Of a DNA stretch of 64,000 bases, positions 26,001 through 36,995 are shown piece by piece (the first letter of the stretch is position 1; each line of letters begins with the position of its first letter). The stretch spans positions 24,940,527-25,004,526 of the forward strand of contig NC_083646.1 in the NCBI RefSeq assembly GCF_963576545.1. Reading direction: 5' to 3'. The notes below the pieces were generated by a model, which searched no databases, had not been told where the DNA came from, and was given only the letters and a program-made list of their open reading frames with translations. This DNA comes from Limanda limanda. Lineage: Eukaryota; Chordata; Actinopteri; Pleuronectiformes; Pleuronectidae. The position numbers and the translations under genes were made by a program.

Positions 26001-29000
26001 CATAGTGGCAGTCAGCAGTCTAACTCTTCAATCCCCAACACATCCTCAAATAATTCAACATATCCCCAGCCCAGTGGCACTGGTTTGTCATCTCTTATTT
26101 CCTCCTGCTCATCCTCCATCGCAATCAACAATATTAGCACTAGCAGTAGTCTAACAGGAGGTGGTGGCATTAGCAGCAGCTCAGCTCTTTCCAGGAACTC
26201 CACCAGCCCTCTCTCACTCAACCACAGTAGCCTCATGAGCTCGGCCTCCAATCTACCACTGATGCCTCACAGCTCATCCAGCAGTGTTATCTTCCCCAAC
26301 CCCCTGGCCAGCATAGCAGCCACAGCCAATGCGCTTGACCCCCTCGCTGCTCTGATGAAGCACCGCAAGGGGAAGCCTCCAAATGTGTCTGTGTTTGACA
26401 CTAAGCCCAGCTCCGAGGACCCCTTCTTCAAGCATAAGTGTCGGTTCTGCGCCAAGGTGTTTGGCAGTGACAGCGCCCTACAGATCCACCTGCGTTCCCA
26501 CACTGGAGAGAGGCCCTTCAAGTGCAACATATGTGGCAACCGTTTCTCCACCAAGGGGAATCTGAAAGTCCACTTCCAGAGGCACAAAGAGAAATACCCA
26601 CATATTCAGATGAACCCCTACCCTGTGCCAGAGTATCTGGACAATGTACCCACAAGCTCAGGCATCCCATATGGCATGTCTTTGCCCCCAGAAAAACCTG
26701 TAACCACATGGCTAGACAGCAAACCTGTCCTCTCTACTTGTCCCACCTCAGTCGGACTCCAGTTGCCTCCCACACTGCCGAGTATGATGGGAGGTTTTAG
26801 TGAATCCCTGAGCCTCACTCCACTCAACAGGTCTCCTCAGAGGCCATCTCCACCCTCAAGCGAGTGTGCATCTTTGTCCCCTAATATCATCATTGACTCT
26901 GGCATGACCACTACTTCACCCTCCCCGAAACCCAGCATAGGGAGTGATGAACCCCCTCTCTTGAAACCTGAAGGTGTTCTCTTGCCCCCAAGCTGCTCCT
27001 CCAGGCCAGGAGAGAACACCTCCACCACGACTTCAGTAACTCAAGTGGTTCTTTCTGCTACTGTCACTTCCACAACTTCATCCAACAGTGGCCAGATCAC
27101 TGAACCAATCAATAGCCCAAACTCTGTTTCAAACTCTGTCTGCCACCCTGTCCTTCCCATGCTTTCAGACCAATTTAAGGCCAAGTTTCCTTTTGGCGGA
27201 CTCCTAGACTCTATGCAAACCTCCGAGACATCGAAGTTACAGCAGCTTGTTGAAAATATTGACAAGAAGATGACTGACCCAAATCAGTGTGTCATCTGTC
27301 ATCGTGTTTTGAGTTGCCAGAGTGCACTCAAGATGCACTACCGTATCCACACTGGTGAGAGGCCTTTCAAATGCAAGATTTGTGGGCGTGCATTCACCAC
27401 CAAAGGAAATCTAAAAACACACTTTGGTGTCCATAGGTCCAAACCCCCACTTCGGGTTCAGCACTCCTGCCCTATATGTCAGAAAAAGTTCACCAATGCT
27501 GTCGTGCTGCAGCAGCACATCCGTATGCACATGGGAGGACAAATCCCCAACACCCCGCTTCCTGAAAGCCTCCAGGATATGGAGACTGACCTCTCCTTTG
27601 ACGAGAAGAGCTTAGATGCGATGAGTAGTTATGACGACGATCTTCTGGATGAAATGGAGCAGGCCATGGAGGATGAAGTTGACTTGAGAGAGGGAGAAAT
27701 GGACCCATCAAAACCGTATTCACCTGGGATTTCCCCACCACCTTCCATCATCTCCAGCATTGCTGCAATGGAGAACCAGATGAAGATGATCGACTCCACT
27801 TCCAATATGAGCCGTTCTTTCGGTCTAAGGCCTACGCAGAACGGCAGCAGCTTTGGAGGAGAGACTGATTGTTTTACTACTGATTCCCTGTCTGCGTTGG
27901 GAGATGCTGAAGGTCAAAGCTTGGGGAGCCCTGCTTTGTCAGAGTCCTCTGGCTCAATGCAGCATTTGTCCCCGGCTCACAGCCACTTTGAGAGCCAGCG
28001 ATCCCCAACTACACTCAACAATAATAACAACAGCAGTGCCATGGCAGTAGAGGAGGGCCAGGAGAACAATACAGCAGGCTTGGCAACAGTGAAGTCCGAA
28101 AAATCAGAGACCCCATCTCCTCTTTCTGCTACTGAAGGCACCGGGGCCCTTGACCTGACTGCCACTCAACATGGCAGGCACTTTATCAAGGAGGAGAGCC
28201 ACTTCAACATGCTGTTTCTAAATAGGGATCGAGGTATGTGTGTTCAAAATCTACTACAACTTAATGCATCGCATCGTTCAATTTCTTCACAGATTTAATG
28301 TGGTTGCTAAAATTGCAAAATCTATTCTATTAAATCTTACACATAGATATGGACGAGTGGAAAATGTGATTTAATAATATATACCATATTCATAGGAGAG
28401 CGAGCAAATATTGCTGAAAATATTCTTAAACTAAAAATAAACAAACACTTTCCTCAGTTTAATTAATGCAATAGGAGTTTACCCTGCGTATTCTAATATT
28501 TATTTCACTTCTCAATTTTCAGGGCTGAGCACTCCTAGTTTAGCCAGCACTGCATCAAACATGGTCAAAATGGAAATGAACGGACACGGGAAGTCAGTGT
28601 CTCTGAGTGACAACTCTCACCTACCCATGAGCATCCAGGTTCCAGCTGCAGCACCACACACCACCATGAGCCCCAGCATCAACCCCATGTTGGCTCCGCC
28701 GCCTCCACGACGCACTCCTAAGCAGCACAACTGTCACTCCTGTGGGAAGAATTTTTCTTCGGCCAGTGCTCTGCAGATCCATGAGCGCACACACACTGGG
28801 GAGAAACCCTTCGCCTGCTCCATTTGTGGAAGGGCTTTCACCACAAAGGGCAACCTGAAGGTATGAGACAGTTTAAAATAACATCCACAAAAATTTTATA
28901 GTAATGGGGTCATTGTGGCTAAAGACCTTTGGTTATATGTGTGTCCCCCTGGCACCTCGCCACCACTTGTTATCACTCCTCACTGTTTGTTCTATAAAGC

Positions 29001-29754
29001 AGAATTTTAACCAACATTCAAGTCAGTAAAGTACACGTATGGTTACCTTACATGAGTTAAATGTATCATGAAATTACAGTCACAAAACGTAATGGTTTTG
29101 ATATTCTGCACATTTTCTGCGGATGTCCAACCACTTCTAAAGGTGTTCTAAGATATGTATGAATGTATGCCTGTTTGCTTTTACATGCCATTTTTTGATT
29201 TTTCCCATCTATTCCCATCCATAAAAATGTTTGTTTGGACGTAGTATTTTCCTTGGATGTGGTATTTCTGACTTGCGATGACACTTTCTTGATGTTTCTT
29301 TTTATTTTCTTGCTAATTTTAGGTTCACATGGGAACACACATGTGGAACAACGCTCCAGCTCGAAGGGGTCGGCGACTGTCTGTAGAGAATCCCATGGCC
29401 CTGCTGGGCGGGGATGCCATGAAGTTCAGCGAGATGTTCCAGAAGGATCTGGCAGCCCGGGCCATGAATGTTGACCCGGGTTTTTGGAACCAGTACGCAG
29501 CCGCCATCACCAATGGGCTGGCCATGAAAAACAATGAGATCTCTGTGATCCAAAATGGGAGCATCACCCAGCTGCCCGTGAGCCTTGGCGGTACAGGCAT
29601 CACTTCGTTGGGAGCCATGCCTGGAGGAATGGACCGTGTTCACACGGGGGGCAGCCCTTCAATGATAAGAATGGAAAAGGCTGGTCTGGAAGTAGGGGCT
29701 AGCCGCCCCTTTGCAAGATTTATGGAGGAAAACAAAGAAATCGGGATCAATTAA
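16929..29754 (+). CDS. sall3: Spalt-like transcription factor 3 (four coding exons, join 16929-17010, 25084-28233, 28523-28860, 29323-29754)
   Basis: Nuclear C2H2 zinc-finger transcription factor of the Spalt family. Members repress transcription through NuRD and act in limb or fin, neural and sensory development. The spliced frame is 4002 nt, predicting 1333 residues (human SALL3 is about 1300). Seen in order: N-terminal [12 protein letters not shown] motif (1-12, the NuRD-recruiting peptide of SALL proteins); C2HC finger C52, C55, H68, C72; Q-rich segment about 237-256, used by the family for dimerisation; Ser-rich linker about 344-430; double finger 1 (480-528); double finger 2 plus attached third finger (763-843); acidic stretch near 865-900; C-terminal double finger (1148-1196). 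SUMO-type sites lie at K655, K1031, K1063 and K1093. The HLK after the N-motif and CAEFFKW in the first finger match SALL3 rather than SALL1 or SALL4. One double finger of the human protein is missing. Whether this is the fish a or b copy cannot be told from the sequence. No frameshift or internal stop is seen. Confidence 0.95.
22020..22265. promoter_or_regulatory. Candidate intron-1 enhancer block
   Basis: About 240 bp free of simple repeats, of balanced composition, with GTAATTGCCTAATG, CATTTGATATAAT and an octamer-like TATTTGCATCT near 22223. It looks like constrained non-coding DNA but cannot be confirmed from one sequence. Confidence 0.3.
23375..23565. promoter_or_regulatory. Candidate intron-1 enhancer block
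   Basis: Repeat-free block with ATAATTAATGAATT (23438-23451, paired homeodomain cores) and a perfect AP-1/Maf site TGAGTCA (23514-23520), ending GTAATTGCCGCAAATGC. Composition differs from the surrounding AT-rich intron. Confidence 0.35.
24620..24870. promoter_or_regulatory. Candidate enhancer just upstream of exon 2
   Basis: Repeat-free 250 bp ending about 200 bp before exon 2. It has a TCF-like CATCAAAG (24661-24668), TTTCATTAAG, and ACAATTGATAGG followed by CATAATTTGATGG. It has the texture of a conserved element. Confidence 0.35.
25084..28233 (+). CDS. sall3: sall3 coding exon 2 (large zinc-finger exon)
   Basis: A 3150-nt exon encoding residues 28-1078, with the C2HC finger, Q-rich region, Ser-rich linker, double finger 1, and double finger 2 with its third finger. 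The acceptor is a pyrimidine-rich tract ending CCTGCAG at 25083. The donor is GAG|GTATGT at 28234. The open frame runs on both sides of the exon (24969-28298), so the boundaries rest on the splice signals, on phase agreement with exons 1 and 3, and on resemblance to SALL3. The second finger of double fingers 1 and 2 has the C-x2-C-G pattern ([16 protein letters not shown]). In human SALL4 that pattern is the cereblon degron type; whether it works in fish is unknown. The exon ends in the peptide FLNRDRG, where human SALL3 continues directly into a further double finger that is missing here. Confidence 0.95.
28234..28522 (+). other. sall3: sall3 intron 2 (289 bp)
   Basis: Short AT-rich GT-AG intron. 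It lies exactly where the missing double zinc finger of human SALL3 would be encoded. All three forward frames are closed quickly and no C-x2-C or H-x3-H finger remnant is visible. If retained, the frame from exon 2 reads through to TAA at 28296-28298 and would give a protein without the last double finger. A minor internal acceptor-like sequence (TTTCTTCACAG) ends near 28292. Confidence 0.85.
28523..28860 (+). CDS. sall3: sall3 coding exon 3
   Basis: A 338-nt exon encoding residues 1079-1190. The acceptor is CAATTTTCAG|GGCTGAGC and the donor is CTGAAG|GTATGA. It starts with the peptide LSTPSLAS and a SUMO-type VKME site. It then carries [11 protein letters not shown] and most of the C-terminal double finger (C1148 onward), the cluster that binds AT-rich DNA in SALL proteins. 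Two bases complete the split Gly codon from exon 2, and the exon ends on a codon boundary, so it joins exon 4 in phase 0. The second finger is interrupted by the intron just before its zinc-binding histidines. Confidence 0.93.
28861..29322 (+). other. sall3: sall3 intron 3 (462 bp)
   Basis: GT-AG phase-0 intron splitting the last zinc finger between its alpha-helix start and its histidines. It is AT-rich, with no coding remnant and no zinc-finger exon hidden in it. Confidence 0.85.
29323..29754 (+). CDS. sall3: sall3 coding exon 4 and stop
   Basis: Encodes residues 1191-1333 and TAA at 29752-29754. The acceptor is GCTAATTTTAG|GTTCAC. The first codons, [10 protein letters not shown], complete the last zinc finger (H1192, H1196). 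The strongly conserved SALL3 tail follows: [20 protein letters not shown], the [18 protein letters not shown] segment, and [10 protein letters not shown]. The protein ends [16 protein letters not shown], nearly the same as the human end. The basic RRGRR stretch just after the last finger is a plausible nuclear-localisation or DNA-contact extension. Confidence 0.94.
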   Translation, partial: VHMGTHMWNNAPARRGRRLSVENPMALLGGDAMKFSEMFQKDLAARAMNVDPGFWNQYAAAITNGLAMKNNEISVIQNGSITQLPVSLGGTGITSLGAMPGGMDRVHTGGSPSMIRMEKAGLEVGASRPFARFMEENKEIGIN

Positions 29755-30449
29755 AAACCTGTATAATTCCCAGGTAGGCATTTGGCAAAGACAAAGAGTC
29801 TGACGGCAAGGACAGAAACTGCTGATCCAGTCTTAACTCATGTGTGTTATATTGTGTACAGATTAAATATTTTTTGTTTGGTTTTGGAAATACAGTATTT
29901 AGTATTGATTAGAGGTCTTTGCCTTTCACTCATTGCGTCCTCACTTGATATTTCGCCTATACGAAGAATACTTTGTTTCTCGTTTGAGAATATGTCGTCT
30001 TGCAAGATTTGCATGGTACTTATTGGTTTTTATTAGTATGTTTGACTGCTTTTATGAATTTCTTTGAAAACCAGGATCCTGCCTCATTAACAATGGGCAA
30101 GCATCTGATATGGACAAAACTGAAAGATCATGGGTTTGTTTAAAGACAGTCTTGCCTTTGCCAGGGACCCTTGTCATGGATAGACTGAAGAAAAGACTCA
30201 AGTATAGTGTTTCTGTGCTCGCCTGATGTTTTTTTTCTCATGAACTAGAAAACTTGAAAAAAATAATGTTTGAACTATTTCAATCTTTACATTTAGTCCC
30301 CCAGCATTGTCTTATAATATTGTCCTGTGTCTTTAGTATTTATGATATTGACAAAAAAGCGGGTATACAAAAATATATTTAATGGCCCAAGCATTTTATT
30401 GATCCATTTCTTTTCTAAACTGCAGGCTTCACTGGTGAATATCTCTTTC

Positions 30450-30455
30450 AATAAA
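30450..30455 (+). terminator. sall3: polyadenylation signal AATAAA, proximal
   Basis: Canonical hexamer about 700 nt after the stop, followed by ATGTCGTCTTGAGTTGATC, a moderate GU-containing downstream stretch. Candidate proximal site. Confidence 0.45.
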
Positions 30456-30923
30456 GACAATATGTCGTCTTGAGTTGATCAACAGAGAAACATGGTAGGT
30501 TTTATTTGGATATCTGTTGAGACCATCTGTATCTAGTTACATGGTAAAGAGGCTAGAGATATCCGAAGCTGCTATGAACACAACCCTGCTTTTAACCTTT
30601 GTAAAAAGAAAAAAGAAGTGATCCTTTTGAAGAAATATCTATGTATAGAAATACAGACAAATCTAAAACAGGTATGCATATTTTGTATCACATAAAAATA
30701 GACATCATGAGTTGAGAGTATTTGTCATGTTTGTGAATGCACTTTTTAAAAACAAGACGTTTTGTCTGTGATTTACCGTTAACCTTTTGACTGAGCTATC
30801 TATCACGTGCTGTTTTCATTGTTTTCAGCGTACCACTCCTACAATTTGCAGAGTCGTTTCTCTGTTATTGCATCTGTGCGACTCGTCAGAGTGCAGAGTC
30901 ATCACTCAATCAAAGCCTTCTTA

Positions 30924-30929
30924 AATAAA
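30924..30929 (+). terminator. sall3: polyadenylation signal AATAAA, middle
   Basis: Canonical hexamer followed 12 nt later by the GU-rich element GGTGTGTGTTTG (30941-30952), a good match to a cleavage-stimulation downstream element. Best-looking of the three signals by context. Confidence 0.5.
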
Positions 30930-31260
30930 AAAAGAGAACAGGTGTGTGTTTGAATTGTCTCCTTATCAGCACTGTTAGCCTTTCTTTGTCACCCTTTTAT
31001 TTCCATAAATCCAAATTGAAATACCAGGTTAATACGTGATAATTTTCTTAATTATCATTCATATTTTATTTAAATCTCTTCCAATCTCCTTTTCTAATGT
31101 ATTTATCTTATTGTTATTTTGAAGCTGAAAAGATTAAAGCATGAGAGGAGATTCAGCACCTTGCTTCAAATTGTCACAATGACTTTAGAAAAATCTAAGG
31201 TGAAATCAAGTAGCATTTTTATGTGAAGTATTTAATAACCTAATGCATTGAACAACTTTT

Positions 31261-31308
31261 GTATATATATATATATGTATATATATACATATACATATAT
31301 ATATATAA
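31261..31308. repeat. AT-rich palindromic repeat in the 3' UTR
   Basis: (TA)n tract with two GTATATATATAC-type arms that are self-complementary over nearly the whole 48 bp. In RNA it could fold into a long AU hairpin. In DNA it is a cruciform-prone or hypervariable site. Confidence 0.7.
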
Positions 31309-31462
31309 CTATCAATACATAGGAATAACTTTCAAAAATAATTTAAAAATTATGTCTATAAAAATGAATTGATATGTGACCAAGAAATGTGCCTTCTCTT
31401 TTGGGACACATTGGTATTTTACAGTAAACACAGTTTACAGATATTTTACAGTGGCTTGGGTA

Positions 31463-31468
31463 AATAAA
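31463..31468 (+). terminator. sall3: polyadenylation signal AATAAA, distal
   Basis: Canonical hexamer followed by GATGTGG and a U-rich run (31481-31500). It would give a 3' UTR of about 1.7 kb that includes the AT palindrome at 31261-31308. Confidence 0.45.
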
Positions 31469-32128
31469 AGAAAATTAAAAGATGTGGATTTTTTTCTTCA
31501 AATGTTGTTGCTTTGCATTGACTTCTTTTAATTGTATGAATTTACTTCGAATTTGGTGTGTGTGTGTTCTCAATAGAGATCAGTCACACACATTTGCACA
31601 CTATCACACACACATGCACACAGAAAAAAATAAAAAGTCACAGTTGCAGCTGACGGCTTGTTGGGCCTCTCCTACATATTGAAAATCCAGTTACCTTAAT
31701 ATCTAACTTTACATACCGGGACATTGAAATTTATCAAACACCAAAATACTACAATATATATTTATACATAACAATGCACAAAATGTATATAAAACAATAA
31801 TTGTGTCCCTGTTATACACAGATGAAAAACAAAAGAACAAGCTCAATTCCTTGAACCTGATTTTTTTTTCAGAACATTACAAATAATTAACTATAACACT
31901 GACACATGGTAACTCTTAATAATTCCATGATAAAAAAAAGACATAATCCTAATTACCAGTGTTACATAATACAACAGTAGGTCAAGAAATTATTTATGTA
32001 TAAGACAAAGCATAGTAGTGTTCCAAGCCTTTCACTTCATACTGTACATAAGGCGCCTATGTGTGCTGCTCCGGCAGAGGAGTCTGGGTAGTGCTGTATG
32101 CCCTGTGGGATTCAGTGAAGTCATGCCA

Positions 32129-32130
<2 letters not shown>

Positions 32131-32171
<41 letters not shown>
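32131..32171. repeat. (GT)n microsatellite
   Basis: GT run of about 20 units in the 3' flank. Confidence 0.9.
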
Positions 32172-32172
<1 letters not shown>

Positions 32173-35100
32173 TGGCATCCTCTCAGCATTCAGTTCTGCT
32201 TGTGCAGAAAAATTGACACATGGTCCACATGTGTGCGAACACACATACAAATCGCACTCTCCCCCACAAATACCCATGTTCTCACTTTCTCCGATATAAA
32301 ACAGAATAACATTAAATATTCTTACTTGTAGAGGATAAAGAAAACATCCCTGCTGTGAACAACAGTCAACTATCAGGTGCAAGATGAAAGTTGTGGCAAA
32401 CTTTAATCTCTTAAAGCAAAAGAGTTCTTTAGGAGTTTTCTGTGACCTGGCAGATGTGATGCTGAATTCTTCACCGTATATAGTAAAATATTGATGGACT
32501 TATTTCAATGTCAGGCTTCAGAATGCAGTTATTAATAATTCATAAAAAGATAAGACGAAGAGACTGGTCAACATCAATCAATCTGGTTATAATATTTTAA
32601 AAAGATTTCTCCGAAACCCTCAAAGCAGCAAAGTGTTAACAACGTTCATCAAGAGAAAGATGCTTTGCAGTGTGTTCCTGTATTTCACAACTCCTGCTGT
32701 AAACCCAGTGAGCCAATCAGCACATTATCCAGTGCAGCTGAAGTGATGATTGGTCTGTCAGAGTCCAGCTTACATCAGCTTTCATTAACAAGCCATACGT
32801 GTTTATTTTTCTGTTATTTTTCCCTCGACTTACACACACATATTAGTTTTCATGGTGATGAATCTGAGCGGAGTCTTCCCTCGGGAGCTCTTTGGGCTGA
32901 TTCGGTAATGCGTGCTGCTGTTTGAAAGCCCATTGTTTGACACTGCACTGTCAGCTGATCGCACAGGCTTAGTCAGTGGAATTGTCAAGTAATGAAGAAA
33001 TTTCATACTGACCGTTTTTCTCCGTGAAGCCACTTATTTTGCTCATATCGCTAAATACATTCCACTCATTCTCCGACTCAAGCGCTCACATTCAGCAGAT
33101 GATTTCGCAAATAGTCAGTATACGTGCACGACTGTTGTTTGTGACTCTAAACGTGGATTCTCACCAAATTTATTATATAATTCAATTGGCCATTGCTGCA
33201 GCTTCATATAAACACTGTGAGACGGAGAGCTGCTTCACCTCAAGTGATTTCAATTATGACTCATTTCCTGCTCAACATGGGGTTAAATTAGGTTATTATT
33301 GATGACAGTGTAGGATTGTTATTCCCGTTACAAAGCTTTACCACGTTACGCACATATTTTAAATAAAAAAATCCAACCGAATGTCCAACATGTAAAGTGC
33401 AATTTCTTTTTACGGTTTAAAAACAGAACATTTATGAGCCACCAGGGGAACGCAGACACGGAATTATCTAAGGTGTGTCCATTTAAGAGGACTTTAACAA
33501 GTATAATTCTAGAGTGGGTTACAAGGCTAATTATCTAAAAGTAAATGTAACGTGCCTTTCCATTTCTCCGGGACATTTTTTTTTCTTCTCTTGGAAATGT
33601 GGCAGCTTTTCCTTTGTTCAGTACACAGAGCAAATTGCTTGGTGTTTTTTTTCTTCTGTTTTATCTGCACTTTACTTGTGTGTTTGTGTGCTACCTGTTT
33701 GAAGTGAATGTGTGTGACATTTGGGCATGGCACAGTGTGAACAGACAGGCCATCATTGGGACAGGGCTGTCGGCTGTTTGTTTAATGCCCTGCCTACTGT
33801 GAAAGGCTCCCTGAAACAGGCGCAGTAAATATCCCCATTGATCCAGAGGCAGGGGGCCCTATGATGATGTAGTGGTGAAGAGGCACAGGAGTAAATCTAA
33901 CCGACAGTAATCCAATCCCATTCTCAAGGCTCTGGGATCTGAGATAGGTGCTTTAAATCCAAAAGTGTGCCTTTTTGCACAATTTCTCTCCCTTTGTTGG
34001 TGCAGCGTCTTCTGTTTTTTACTTCCACCTCTCAGCTCTTGAGACATCCACAGACTGCTGAGGCATAGCCGTCCTTTATATTTTTTTAAATTCAAAGTCC
34101 CATAACGACGTCGCAAATTTAGCATCATGCTCATACCACTGCATGTCACTTTCACCTCCACACTTACTTCTTCGTCTTAAGCATGTGCATCCACACTCTC
34201 CTCACTCCTAAGGTAGGAGAGTGTGAAAGGTGTGTGCACTTGTGTGTGTGTGTGTGTGATCACACTCCTCAGGTAATCGGTGCTCTCTGCGGATGGTCGA
34301 GGTGTACACTGGAAACTCTGAAACCCCATTAGGCTGGAATTTCTCTTTGATGGCTAAAGGCTGCCTACCTATAGCGCTTGACTGGTTGCTTGGCCGTTCC
34401 GATAAGTGTTAGTTTTCATGCAGGCTCTCAAGATGACAACGTTACGCACTCCAGATCCCCTGGAATAGGGTTGTGTGGTTTACAAATTCAAATTCTTTCC
34501 TGTATGGATTGTTGAGAGTTGCTGAAGCGCGGCGCACTTTAGCCTGGTGAGCCTTTTGATACATTAACAGTTTGGTACAGCGAGGGATCAGCAGCGTTGC
34601 TCACCAAAAGAGATGCTTGAGCTTGTTAGCGCACTTCCAAAAATTATTTTTAATTGAGTTCACTGCATGCACACAACAGTTATCGGTGATTAAAACCTTT
34701 GCAAACATTCAATCCCACTCACCACATGGTGCAAAGAGACTAAGAGGAAAAACCCCACATTCTGATGATTATTACAGTAGAAGTTTCATGCTAATGGGTG
34801 ATTGAAAGAAGACGTGTATAATAAGTGTGTTTGTGTATTTTAGTCCAACTTTCTACTATCAGCTCCATGTCTTGTTGTAGGAGTGTGAGCAAAGAAAAGC
34901 CCTTGACTTTTGCTCACTTCTCATTAAATGATGTGAGCCTCCATACCAACAAAGTCACATTGTAATCTTCTGAAATTATCCGGAGGGGCTGCATGTGAGA
35001 ACGCAAATGTTTGAGTAATTTGCTGCGGACATTCTCTGGTAAAAACTATTGATAAAGTAAAGGTGAGACAGTGAGATTCAAGAGCTTTTGGTGATTAGAG

Positions 35101-35924
35101 CTGAGGCCAGTGCGTAACCGGTAAATCTCCTGCTGTGTTCTTAATACGGAACGGCAAACTCTGGAGAAGTCCAAACCCCCATTGTGCAAGGGCTCAGGTC
35201 TGAAAATGACTTCTGAAAGTCTAACTGGCTGGTCTGAGGCAGGTTAAAGGACACTCCTCTTGCCGTGTTTTTAAGGTCCAGTCAAGGTTTATCTTGTGCA
35301 GTTTGGTGCCAAAAGAAAGCAGTAAAAAGAAGCTCGGGGAAAAGGTGGGGGTGTTTTGGAAAATCAATGAATGCGTGGAACATAGTGGTGGTCCACCTGA
35401 AAGGGAACACGTCATCAATTAAACAAACTTGGCGAACAGGGCCAATTCATCAGAGTGCGGCGCGGATCAGCTATTGGGTTCAGCTTCGACGTGACAAATG
35501 CCGGACCTCCTCTGTGTGCCCAAGGTTGCCGATCGATAGAGATCATCATTGTGATGTGGCCTTTTATCTCACAGCCCGCTCCCTCAAGCCTTATATTATT
35601 CCCAACACAGAGATCTCAAAGGAGGAGGAGGGGTGAGAAGGGCATGAGCCTGATTGTATCTTTTATTCTCAGAACGTATGGGCATTATTTTTTTCAGTTT
35701 TTTTTTAAAATGGGGTTTGATGATCATCCTTGTCCTCCAGCAGGAAAGTTTCCGAGGGTCCTTATTGGGTTTCGTACATGCCGCTGCAGGCTGTTTCGTA
35801 TCGTGATTATTCCTCCATAGATGAATATCCTTCTGGTTAACATGTCGTTGCTCGCTGAGGGATTGAATCCTCTCAACGCACGCATGCTCCCCCTCAGCGG
35901 CACTTATTCAAATGTGTCAAATCC

Positions 35925-36170
35925 GGCTGAAGAGGAAAGCCTCCTGGGCTGCTATTGATTTGTGCCATTATGGAATTCCATGCCAATAAAGTGTCATGAC
36001 TTACTGTAACAGTCCAATGATTATGTTCTAGTCGAGTCACATGGCCAGAGTGAACTTCCTCATTATCAGAGGCCATTATGAGAAAATGGAGTTTTGCAAT
36101 TGAGTTATGCAATGATAAATATTGACTTATTTCAGCTTTAATCGGCCGCTTTAACTGCGTGTATTGGTGT
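35925..36170. promoter_or_regulatory. Candidate 3' enhancer block
   Basis: Repeat-free block with TTGCAATTGAG, ATGCAATGATAAATATTGAC (forkhead-like AAATATTGAC at 36117-36126) and CAATAAAG. About 6 kb downstream of the sall3 stop. Confidence 0.3.
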
Positions 36171-36729
36171 ATGGGCCTATAGAGTTGCCAGTAATTGCAG
36201 CGTTATTGTTATCTGCATCATGATCCACTGTCGTGACTTATTTTTCAACCCTCCTTAATGTAAAGCCATATCATGCATGCACTTGAAGGCCCTGTCCATG
36301 CTGATGAGGATATCAGGCTAAACAAACTTTTGATCCTGTCGTCAGAACCACAGTGTAGATTTTCAAAAACTCTGGAGTCTGTGTATCTGTGTGAACATTT
36401 AAAATGTAGTGTTATGGGAACTACGACATCACGGCTCACTTCATGTGTTCCCCTTTGTTTTGTGCCATAAGCATGTACCAGAAAAAACAACAGACAAACC
36501 GGCAGCTACATCAAAGGCGCCAATATACCGTTTTCTCTAATTTTGGTTAGCACTGCTCGGTTTAATGACTTTAAGCACTCCACCACATCCAGCATTCACA
36601 GATGTCTGTCTTGCCCAATATCAGACCACAGCATTCTTCTCTGGTGTTTGACGTATCATCAATATCTATCATCAGAAGACTTTATTGCAACCTACTGGTC
36701 GGGCATGCTTGTTTGATCGTTTTAAGTCA

Positions 36730-36995
36730 TTTTTGTGTTCTCATCTGGACGGAGATATTTTGTTGAACAAAGGTTATGTGGATTGACATTTTGATTTAAT
36801 AACGTAGGGAAAATATGTGTTGAAAAAGAAACCACAGCAGTGTAGACACATTGGATTCTGCTGCAACAAAGTTTACCCCTGAGACTCCAGAAGTGTTTTG
36901 TTGACTCAAACATTTCACCCACCCCTCCATCGGCATAGGGGTATGTAGATACTTAGTGAATTTAAATTTTTCGGTGAACTGTCCCTCTTATGAAA
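36730..36995. mobile_element. Degenerate fragment of a common teleost MITE
   Basis: The segment from about 36830 to 36990 (ACCCCTGAGACTCCAGAAGTGTTTTG..., CCCACCCCTCCATCGGCATA, ending TTCGGTGAACTGTCCCTCTT) is a pattern I recognise from many fish genomes, where the complete element ends in a GTGAACTGTCCCTTTAA-type repeat. Only this end is clear; the opposite terminus is not found. Confidence 0.6.

Larger units (their letters stand above)
29755..31490 (+). other. sall3: sall3 3' UTR
   Basis: AT-rich non-coding sequence after the stop, with three AATAAA signals and no other gene start. Long 3' UTRs are usual for this family. The far end is taken from the last convincing polyadenylation signal, so the true length depends on which signal is used. 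Confidence 0.6.

Noticed and set aside
25007..28165. Antisense and shifted open frames inside sall3 exon 2
   Set aside because: They overlap a long, conserved, family-matching coding exon and have no resemblance to proteins of their own.
28234..29322. Hidden exon for the missing double zinc finger in intron 2 or 3
   Set aside because: Both introns were read for C-x2-C and H-x3-H patterns and flanking TGEKPF-type linkers; none was found.
35265..35820. Two overlapping open frames of about 120 codons
   Set aside because: Composition is that of non-coding DNA, with no family resemblance and no supporting signals.
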